Below are positions 5,852 through 12,520 of a stretch of 36,028 nt of DNA, piece after piece (within the stretch, counting starts at the first letter, position 1; every line of letters starts with the position of its first letter). A program made the position numbers and the translations under genes. A model generated the notes under the pieces. That model did not search any database, was not told where the DNA came from, and was given only the letters and a program-made list of their open reading frames with translations. Origin of the DNA: CAVSUR01 sp052143655 (GTDB taxonomy: Bacteria; Actinomycetota; Actinomycetes; Streptosporangiales; Streptosporangiaceae); NCBI GenBank assembly GCA_052143655.1, contig JBKQSL010000050.1:1-36028 (forward strand). Reading direction: 5' to 3'.

Positions 5852-6958
5852 TCAGCCGGAGACCGCGGCGAGCCGCTCCGCGCGCAGCCGGGCCGCCCAC
5901 GCCTCGGCCTCGTCGTCCATTGCGGGCAGCGGGCCGATCGCCCACGCCAGCAGCAGGTCGGCCAGGCCGGGGTTGCGGACGAGCGCCGGGCCGTGCAGGT
6001 AGGTCCCGAGCACCTTGCCCGCGTAGGCGCCCTCAGTTCCGTCCCCGTTGCCCACGCCCAGCGTGACTCGTGCCAGCGGGCGGGCGGCCGGGCCGAGCGC
6101 CGTGACGCCCTGATGATTCTCAAAGCCGGTCAGCCGCGGCACGCCGAGAGCCGGATCAACATCGGCCACGATCTCGCCGACGCCGCGCCGGTCGCCCCGG
6201 CCGCTGCTGGCGTCGAGGATGCCCAGGCCGGCTTCCGGCTCGCCGTCCACGCCGCCGAAGACGGTCCCCATGACCTGATAGCCGGCGCAGACCGCGAACA
6301 CCACGTCGCCCGCGGCGGCCGCGGCGGCGAGCCCGCCGTCGGCGCGCAGCCGCCGTGCCGCCAGGATCTGCGGCAGGTCCTCGCCGCCGCCGATGAGGTA
6401 GATGTCCCCCTGCCGGGGTACCGGCTGGTCGGAGTTGACGGCGACGGCCTCGACCGTCACCCCGCGCAGCCGGGCCCGCCTGCTGAGGACCAGCATGTTG
6501 CCCCGGTCGCCGTAGGTGCTGAGCAGGTCCGGGTAGACCCACACCAGCCGGAGGGCGCCCGGCCCGCGGGCGGGCCCGGACGCGCGCCCCGGCGCGGGAG
6601 CGGGCCCGGCGGCGGCTGGCGGCCCGGGGTCAGCCACGGGAAAGCCCGCCCCGGCCGCATGCTGGCCCGCACCGGAGGCCAGCGGTCCTGGTGCTGCCGC
6701 GCCCGGCGCCAGGGCAGCCGCCCGTGCCCCGGTCGCGGCAGCTCGCGGTCCCGGCGCAGCTGTCCCCTGGGCAGGCCTGAGCGGCTGCGATTCCGCCCGC
6801 GGTCCCGGCCCGGCCGCAGGCAGCGGCGGCCCGCCCGTCCCTGGCCCCGGCGGGGCAGCCTGCGTTTGCGGCCCGGCCGCGCGCGGCGCTGGTCTGGCCG
6901 GCGGTGCGGCGTGCCTGGGCCGGTGCTGCCGGGCCGGGCGGCCATCCTGATCGGTCAT
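5852..6958 (-). CDS. gatD: GatD, glutaminase subunit of lipid II isoglutaminyl synthase, with long N-terminal extension
   Basis: GatD releases ammonia from glutamine and hands it to MurT, which amidates the alpha-carboxyl of D-glutamate in lipid II. The catalytic part starts near residue 136 (LRLVWVYPDLLSTYGDRGN) and carries the CobB/CobQ-like triad: nucleophile C224 in VFAVCAGYQVMG and H322 in GTYLHGP. Other landmarks are YLIGGGEDLPQ and GFENHQG. The first ~135 residues are unusual: a Pro/Ala/Gly-rich, low-complexity arm absent from ordinary GatD (about 240 residues). The ATG at 6958 overlaps the murT stop (ATGA), which supports this start and translational coupling; a start nearer the catalytic domain is possible. 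Confidence 0.9.
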   Translation of the reverse strand: MTDQDGRPARQHRPRHAAPPARPAPRAAGPQTQAAPPGPGTGGPPLPAAGPGPRAESQPLRPAQGTAAPGPRAAATGARAAALAPGAAAPGPLASGAGQHAAGAGFPVADPGPPAAAGPAPAPGRASGPARGPGALRLVWVYPDLLSTYGDRGNMLVLSRRARLRGVTVEAVAVNSDQPVPRQGDIYLIGGGEDLPQILAARRLRADGGLAAAAAAGDVVFAVCAGYQVMGTVFGGVDGEPEAGLGILDASSGRGDRRGVGEIVADVDPALGVPRLTGFENHQGVTALGPAARPLARVTLGVGNGDGTEGAYAGKVLGTYLHGPALVRNPGLADLLLAWAIGPLPAMDDEAEAWAARLRAERLAAVSG

Positions 6959-8193
6959 TGGGCTCTCCCCAGCGTCGCCCGGATCTGCTGGAACGCGGTG
7001 TAGTTGGCGATGACGTCGAGGGCCCCGGGCGGAACCCGGTCCACTGCCGCATCCACGCCGTCGGCCAGCTCGAACTGCACTTCGTCCGCCTCCAGCCGGA
7101 CCGCGAGGTCCAGCCGCCGCTCGCCGGCGACCAGTACCGGGCGGCCGCGCAGCACCCGGTAGTCCACGTCCCACAGCCAGGACGTGTCCTTGCCGTCGGG
7201 CACCTGGGCATTGACGGCCAGCAGCACCGGCCCGTGGCCCGGCGTCAGCACGTCGAACGCCTCCAGCCAGCCAGCCGGGTTCTTCGCCAGCAGCAGCCTG
7301 AGCTGGCGTCCCCGGCGTTCGACCGTCGTGTACCGGCCCGCGACCGAGCTGACCGTCCGCAGCTGGGGCAGCACCTGGTCCGCGGTGGCGCCGAAGAAGT
7401 CCGCCACCGCCAGGGCCACGGCCGCGTTCGCCCGGTTGGCGCGCCCGGGCAGGGTCAGCGACAGCTCCCGTACCTGGCCGGACCCGTCGATGACGGAGTT
7501 GCCGTCCAGCACCCAGCTGGCCGGCGGCCGGGCGAACGAGCATTCGTGGCAGCGCCAGCCCAGCTCGTCCCGGCGCAGGTGCGAGCCGCATTCCGGGCAG
7601 CACCAGGAATCCTCGTGCCAGCGCTGCCCGGCGGCTACCCAGGTCACCTGACGGGCCGTGCCGGCCGCCCAGGCCACCAGCGGGTCGTCGGCGTTGGCCA
7701 CGACCCGGCAGTCCGGTACCTTGGCCAGCGCCTCCCGCCAGCGGCGGGCGATCAGCCAGATCTCGGCCGCCCGGTCCATCTGGTCCCGGCTCAGGTTCAG
7801 CAGCGCGATGACGCGCGGCCGGGTGACCTCGATGGTCGCGGGCAGATGCCGCTCGTCCACTTCCAGCACCGCGTACGGCGCGCCGCGGGCCCGGCCCAGG
7901 GCCGAGGCCATGCCCGCCTCCATGTTCGCGCCGAACGCGTTCGAGGCCACGTCCTGGCCGAGCGCGCCGAGCGCGGCCGCGATCAGCCGGGTCGTCGTGG
8001 TCTTCCCGTTCGTGCCGCTCACCAGGACGATCTGCCGACCGGCCGCCAGCAGCCTGAGCAGGTCCGGCTCGAACCGCAGGCCGAGGACACCGCCGATGAC
8101 CGAGCCGTCACCGCGGCCGGTCAGCCGCGACACCCGTCCTGCCGCGCCGCCAATCGAGGTGGCCAGGCGCGCCCGCAGGGGAAGCTTGCTCAT
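6955..8193 (-). CDS. murT: MurT, Mur-ligase subunit of lipid II isoglutaminyl synthase
   Basis: MurT activates the D-glutamate carboxylate of lipid II with ATP and uses ammonia from GatD. The 412-residue protein shows the Mur ligase P-loop VSGTNGKTTTTRL (residues 58-70, K64), the Mg/ATP-site motif VLEVDERHLP, and the NLSRDQMDR segment. A four-cysteine zinc ribbon typical of MurT interrupts the central domain: C199-x2-C202 and C215-x2-C218. The C-terminal domain (DUF1727) has FELADGVDAAVDRVPPG and ends at the gatD overlap. The ATG at 8193 is preferred over upstream starts, which add only an Arg-rich stretch. It follows the HerA-like gene by 29 nt on the same strand, so readthrough from that cluster is possible. 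Confidence 0.94.
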   Translation of the reverse strand: MSKLPLRARLATSIGGAAGRVSRLTGRGDGSVIGGVLGLRFEPDLLRLLAAGRQIVLVSGTNGKTTTTRLIAAALGALGQDVASNAFGANMEAGMASALGRARGAPYAVLEVDERHLPATIEVTRPRVIALLNLSRDQMDRAAEIWLIARRWREALAKVPDCRVVANADDPLVAWAAGTARQVTWVAAGQRWHEDSWCCPECGSHLRRDELGWRCHECSFARPPASWVLDGNSVIDGSGQVRELSLTLPGRANRANAAVALAVADFFGATADQVLPQLRTVSSVAGRYTTVERRGRQLRLLLAKNPAGWLEAFDVLTPGHGPVLLAVNAQVPDGKDTSWLWDVDYRVLRGRPVLVAGERRLDLAVRLEADEVQFELADGVDAAVDRVPPGALDVIANYTAFQQIRATLGRAQ

Positions 8194-8222
8194 GGGCGCC
8201 GATGTTATCTGGCCGCGCGACG

Positions 8223-11200
8223 TCATTCGGCGGTGAAGCGCTGACCGGGCAGGCCGGCGGCCGCTCGCTGGTCCTCGCCGACGATGAACCGCCGCGGCCA
8301 CGACAGCACGGCCTCCAGCCAGCCGACCACTCCCATCTCCCCGGCGGCCTGCCGGAGCTGGCCGCGGTGGCTGGAGCCGATCACGACCGCGGCCAGGTCG
8401 TCGGTGAACCCGCGCTGGTCATCCTCGCCGAGCAGCACGGTCCATGCGGGCATCCGGTTGCGGGCCAGCTCCATTGACAGCGGATGACGGCGCAGCCCGG
8501 TGACCCGCTGGCCGATCTTCAGATCGGGCCGGTCAGCCAGCCCGGGAAGTGAGAAGTCCAGCCGCGGCGCCGGCCCGAACGGATCGGGCGGGGAGTCGCT
8601 GAGCGGGCAGACGCGCTCGATCTCGTGCAGCCACTGCAGCTGCGGGATCACCCATGCGGCGCCGGGCAGCGTGCCCGCCCCGGTGCCGCCGCCCAGCATG
8701 CGCCGCGCGGTGACCGCCGCCGCCGCCGCCAGCTTCGCGGGGTCGGTGAAGTCCCGGATCACCGGTGCCCGCCCGGCGAGCGCCTTATCCAGCGTGGTGG
8801 CGAGCAGGCAGTCCCGGTGCCGCTCGTCCAGGGCTGCCCAGCGCTGGCGCAGCGCGGCCGGCACCGCCGGCAGCGGCCGGTTGGTCAGGAACGCCAGTAC
8901 CAGCGCCTCGGTCCACACCCGCAGCCACGAGTCCTCCGGAGGCCGCAGCAGCAGGTCGGCGGCGCGCAGGTCGAGCAGGGTACAGGCGCTCTCGCCGGTG
9001 CACGCCGGGCCGCAGGCAGGCGACCGGCGGCCGGCGGCCGGCGGCGGCAGCAGCTCGCCGGCCCGCGGCGGGCGCTCGGCGGCACCGCCGTACGGGACGG
9101 CGATCCGCACTGGCCGGTCCATGCCGTCGGCGAAGACCGCCGCCATGCCGGGCGGGAACGAGACCACGTCCCTGGACTGGTCCTCGTCCAGGTTCATTGC
9201 CGCGCCGACCACGTGCCGGTCGTCGTGCGCGGGCAGCCGGTGCAAGATCTTCAGCGCCGTGTTCTTCACCACATCCGGTACCAGCTTGGCCGGGATCTGC
9301 TCAGCGATCACGATGCCCTCGCCGTAGGCGCGGATCTCCGCCAGCAGCCCGGCGAACAGCTCGACGGCGTGCGCGCTCGCGCCCTCCCGCCCGGCGCGCA
9401 GCAGCCGGTGCGCTTCTTCCAGTACGATCACGTGCTGCAGCCCGGTCGCCGGAGCGGACCGGGCGCGCAGCCGCAGGTGCTCGACGATCCTGAGTACCAG
9501 GGTGCCGATCAGGAACGCCTTGTCCTCGTCGTTGGCGACGTCCTCGATGGCCAGCAGCACGTTGCGGCGCAGTAGCTCGCCGATGTCGACCGGGTGACCG
9601 CCCTCGAAGAACCGGCCCGCCGAGCCGGTCCGCAGCGACCGCAGCCGGACCTCGACGAAGCCCCGCACGTCGGCTTGCAGCTCCCGGCCGTAACCGACGT
9701 CCTCGATCACCTCCAGCGCCGCTGCCTGCAGCCGGGCCAGCGTGGGCACGGCCGGCGGGGCGGCGGCACCGGGCAGTCCAGCGCCGGTTACCGTGTCCCA
9801 GCCGCAGTCGGCGTAGGCTCGCTGCAGCGCCTGCGCCATGATCTGCGGAAACGGCTCGCGGGCGTCGAACGCCGCCAGGAACAGCGCGCGCACCATGTCG
9901 ATGTGCGCCTGCACGGGATAGCCGGGCTCGGGGGCCAGCGGGTTCACCGACAGCGGTACGGCAGCGGGATCGGCCGGGTTGATCAGCGTGAGCTGCCCGT
10001 GCCCGGCGATCCGCCCGGCCATTGCCGCGTACTCCGACTTGACCGGCTCGATGGCCAGCCAGCTGATGCCCGCCCCGGTCAGCTGCGCGAGCAGGTGCCG
10101 CACGGTCTGCGACTTGCCCGCTCCGGTGGCCCCGGCGACGAACGCGTGCCGGTTGAGGGTCGCCAGCGGCACGCGGAACTCCCCCACCGGCCGGTCCTGG
10201 CCGTCGAGTATCGAGCCCAGGCTGATGGCAGCACCGGCGGCGGTCTCGCTGGTCACGTCGAAGTGGCCGGCGGTGAGCACCCGGACGCCGGGGACTTCCC
10301 GCCGTGGCAGGCCGATCAGCGCGGCGAGCGGCCCGGCGGTGGTCTGCAGCGGCACCTGCGCCCCGTCCACCGGGTCGGCGAGCGTAGCGGCGAGCGCGTC
10401 GGCGAAATCCCGGGCGCCCTCGGCACTGCGCAGCCGGTACGGGTGGGCACTCAGGTCGGCCGCGCCGACCAGCACCGGCGCGATCACGTTCAGATCCTCG
10501 GCGCTGGCCGCCCCGACCAGCACCCGGACATTCCACAGCCCGGCCTCGCGGTAGGCATCCAGCTCCGCCAGCCGGTGCCTGGCCCGGCTGGCGTCGAACC
10601 GGGCATTCTCCTCCTCGTACTGGCCGAGCAGGTCCAGCCGGGTGCGCAGTTTGGCGGTCTCGGCGTCGATGGAATCCGTGGGCTCGGCGACGATCAGCCA
10701 GCCGAAAGGCCTGCCGAGCAGCGTGGTCAGCGCGGTCTCGAACCGTGCGGGTCCCGGCGGCGGGGTGGCCCGCCCGCGAGCACCCGGCGGTTCCCCGGGA
10801 CCGGGCGGCGCCCACCCGGTACCGGGATCGGCCAGCCCGGCCTGCACGGGGAGTGCCTGGCGGCCGGGGCAGGGCGCCCAGACCAGCCGGTCCAGGTCCG
10901 CCAGCAGCCCGGCCGCCACCGGCACGCCCCGTGCGCCCCACGGGAACAACAGCTCGGCCGGCCCGCCGGAGCGGCCGTCCGCCCGGGCCGGCGCCGCGGC
11001 ATGCAACTGCCCGGATCGGGCGGCTGCGACCCCGGCACCGGGCAGTCCCCCGGGCGAGCCGTTGGCGGCGGGCTGCCCGGCTCCGGCGGCGGCCGGAAGG
11101 CTGAGCACGGCGGCGCCCGGCCCGGTTCCGGCCGGCTGCGGGACGAGCCCGCTGCGCTCCAGGCCCTCGGGACCGGTCCCGGCGAAGCCGTAGCCATCAG

Positions 11201-11477
11201 AGTCGGCGCCCGTCTCGCTGCCAGGACCGCCGGCTGCCCCGGCTACGGCAGGCGGCGGCAGCGGCCCGGCGTTGGTGATCAGCTCCAGCGGAGCGCCACC
11301 GCCGCGGCACAGCCATCCGGCCACGAACGGCCGGCCGTGCAAGGCGGCGTTCAGCGCGGCCGGCAGCACCAGCGCGTAATCGCTGTCGGCGGTTCCGCCC
11401 AGGTAGCTCGCCATGATGGCCTGAACCTGGTACCAGGGCCCGGCTGCCCCGCCCCCGATTCCTGACGTCGTGCCCAT
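8223..11477 (-). CDS. HerA/VirB4-superfamily ATPase (1084 residues)
   Basis: This large protein is a HerA-like (DUF87/COG0433) motor. Walker A is FVAGATGAGKSQTVRHLL (K455); the next strand gives LAIEPVKSEY; Walker B is VIVLEEAHRLL (E687-E688); further on come IVIAEQIPAKLVPDVVKNTALKILHRL and DDRHVVGAAMNL, the sensor and arginine-finger region of the family. Residues about 75-250 are a Pro/Gly/Ala-rich variable linker. A cysteine cluster (C822-x3-C826-x5-C832) behind the motor may bind zinc, and about 230 further residues form a C-terminal domain I do not recognise. The ATG at 11477 has only a weak ribosome site. It belongs to a same-strand set with two VirD4-like proteins lacking proper P-loops, so it is probably the only working ATPase of that set. 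DNA or protein pumping is inferred. Confidence 0.82.
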   Translation of the reverse strand: MGTTSGIGGGAAGPWYQVQAIMASYLGGTADSDYALVLPAALNAALHGRPFVAGWLCRGGGAPLELITNAGPLPPPAVAGAAGGPGSETGADSDGYGFAGTGPEGLERSGLVPQPAGTGPGAAVLSLPAAAGAGQPAANGSPGGLPGAGVAAARSGQLHAAAPARADGRSGGPAELLFPWGARGVPVAAGLLADLDRLVWAPCPGRQALPVQAGLADPGTGWAPPGPGEPPGARGRATPPPGPARFETALTTLLGRPFGWLIVAEPTDSIDAETAKLRTRLDLLGQYEEENARFDASRARHRLAELDAYREAGLWNVRVLVGAASAEDLNVIAPVLVGAADLSAHPYRLRSAEGARDFADALAATLADPVDGAQVPLQTTAGPLAALIGLPRREVPGVRVLTAGHFDVTSETAAGAAISLGSILDGQDRPVGEFRVPLATLNRHAFVAGATGAGKSQTVRHLLAQLTGAGISWLAIEPVKSEYAAMAGRIAGHGQLTLINPADPAAVPLSVNPLAPEPGYPVQAHIDMVRALFLAAFDAREPFPQIMAQALQRAYADCGWDTVTGAGLPGAAAPPAVPTLARLQAAALEVIEDVGYGRELQADVRGFVEVRLRSLRTGSAGRFFEGGHPVDIGELLRRNVLLAIEDVANDEDKAFLIGTLVLRIVEHLRLRARSAPATGLQHVIVLEEAHRLLRAGREGASAHAVELFAGLLAEIRAYGEGIVIAEQIPAKLVPDVVKNTALKILHRLPAHDDRHVVGAAMNLDEDQSRDVVSFPPGMAAVFADGMDRPVRIAVPYGGAAERPPRAGELLPPPAAGRRSPACGPACTGESACTLLDLRAADLLLRPPEDSWLRVWTEALVLAFLTNRPLPAVPAALRQRWAALDERHRDCLLATTLDKALAGRAPVIRDFTDPAKLAAAAAVTARRMLGGGTGAGTLPGAAWVIPQLQWLHEIERVCPLSDSPPDPFGPAPRLDFSLPGLADRPDLKIGQRVTGLRRHPLSMELARNRMPAWTVLLGEDDQRGFTDDLAAVVIGSSHRGQLRQAAGEMGVVGWLEAVLSWPRRFIVGEDQRAAAGLPGQRFTAE

Positions 11478-11570
11478 GGTGCGTGCCTACCAGGCAGCGC
11501 GGCCTGCTGCCACCGACTTGGCCCGGATGCGCTGAGATGTGGCGCCGGGGAAAGGCGCCCCGCGGCCGGC

Positions 11571-11594
11571 CGGCGCCCGCCGCGGCGGGCGCCG
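11571..11594. terminator. Perfect 24-nt palindrome behind the PhzF gene
   Basis: Twelve-base arms CGGCGCCCGCCG and CGGCGGGCGCCG meet with no spacer. It begins 15 nt after the PhzF stop (minus strand) and 94 nt before the HerA start. It may end PhzF transcription, or act as an operator for the HerA gene. No T-tract. Confidence 0.5.
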
Positions 11595-11609
11595 GGACCC
11601 CGCCGCTCG

Positions 11610-12440
11610 CTACAGCTCCGCCTGGCCGGACACGCAGGTCACGGTGGCACCGCCGACCCAGATCGAGCCTGCGGGGTCGCGGGTCACGTGCACCCGGCCG
11701 CGGCGGCCGAGCACCGTGCCCTGACTCGCCGTGTAGGGCGCGCTGACCCGGCCGGCGGCCAGCAGCCACTGGGCCAGCGAGGCGTTCAGGCTGCCGGTCA
11801 CCGGATCCTCGGTCGTGGCGCCGTCCTTGGGGAAGAACGCGCGCACCTCCAGTGCCGCAGGCGACCCGGCCGGGTACGGCCCGGCGATGCCGACGTCCAG
11901 GTCGACGACCCCGGGCCGCACCGCGAGCACCTCATCGGCGCTGCCCAGGAGCACGGCAATCCAGCCCGGGCCGTTGTCGGCCCAGTTCGCGTCGACGATC
12001 GCGGACCGGTCTATCCGCAGCATGGCCGCGACCTGGGCCAGCAGCGGCTCGTCGACGGGCCCGGAGCGCAGCAGCGGCGGCGCGGCGAACGCCAGCCCCT
12101 CGGCGGTGCGGCGGATGGTCACCAGCCCGGCGCCGCACTGCTGGACGATCTCGCCCGGCTGCCTGGGCGTGCCGCCCGCCGCCAGCCAGGCGTGACAGGT
12201 GCCCAGCGTCGGATGGCCGGCGAACGGCAGCTCGGCGACCGGGGTGCAGATGCGCACCCGGTAATCAGCGCCGGGTTCGTCCGGCGGCAGCACGAACGTG
12301 GTCTCGGACAGGTTCATCCAGTGCGCGAAGCGCTGCATCTGGCCGGTCGTCAGGCCAGCCGAATCCAGCACGACGGCGACCGGGTTGCCGTAGTACGGCT
12401 CGGTGGTGAACACGTCGACCTGACGGATTTCGCGATGCAC
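11610..12440 (-). CDS. PhzF-family isomerase/epimerase-like enzyme
   Basis: PhzF-family proteins have two similar halves with a diaminopimelate-epimerase fold and catalyse proton-shift isomerisations; many chromosomal members have no known substrate. The 276-residue protein has the active-site glutamate in LSETTFV (E46), ELPFAGHPTLGT (residues 70-81), and EDPVTGSLNASLAQWL near the C-terminus, all hallmark motifs. The ATG at 12440 yields the usual N-terminus (VDVFTTEPYYGNPVAVV). There is no phenazine gene in the window, so a role in phenazine synthesis is not implied. It lies between the second VirD4-like gene (80 nt upstream, with repeats between) and the HerA gene, and may be a bystander in that cluster. 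Confidence 0.88.
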   Translation of the reverse strand: MHREIRQVDVFTTEPYYGNPVAVVLDSAGLTTGQMQRFAHWMNLSETTFVLPPDEPGADYRVRICTPVAELPFAGHPTLGTCHAWLAAGGTPRQPGEIVQQCGAGLVTIRRTAEGLAFAAPPLLRSGPVDEPLLAQVAAMLRIDRSAIVDANWADNGPGWIAVLLGSADEVLAVRPGVVDLDVGIAGPYPAGSPAALEVRAFFPKDGATTEDPVTGSLNASLAQWLLAAGRVSAPYTASQGTVLGRRGRVHVTRDPAGSIWVGGATVTCVSGQAEL

Positions 12441-12461
12441 CCGGCCATCCTAGGCACCTGA

Positions 12462-12511
12462 CATGTGCGGCCCGCGGCATGGTGCGGCCCGTGGCATGGT
12501 GCGGTCCGGCC
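12462..12511. repeat. Three 16-17-nt tandem repeats between the VirD4-like gene and PhzF
   Basis: Units CATGTGCGGCCCGCGG, CATGGTGCGGCCCGTGG and CATGGTGCGGTCCGGCC follow one another, starting nine bases behind the VirD4-like stop codon (minus strand) and ending 22 nt before the PhzF start. Confidence 0.65.
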
Positions 12512-12520
12512 GGCGTGTGC

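Noticed and set aside
5852..7603. Extension of the GatD frame upstream of 6958
   Set aside because: The upstream part is a shadow of murT in a second frame; the ATG overlapping the murT stop is the natural start.
9594..11465. 623-codon plus-strand frame opposite the HerA gene
   Set aside because: Antisense shadow of an ATPase with clear motifs; no ribosome site and Gln/Arg/Gly-rich nonsense composition.
11610..12440. Phenazine biosynthesis gene
   Set aside because: PhzF-family enzymes are widespread outside phenazine clusters and no other phz gene is present.
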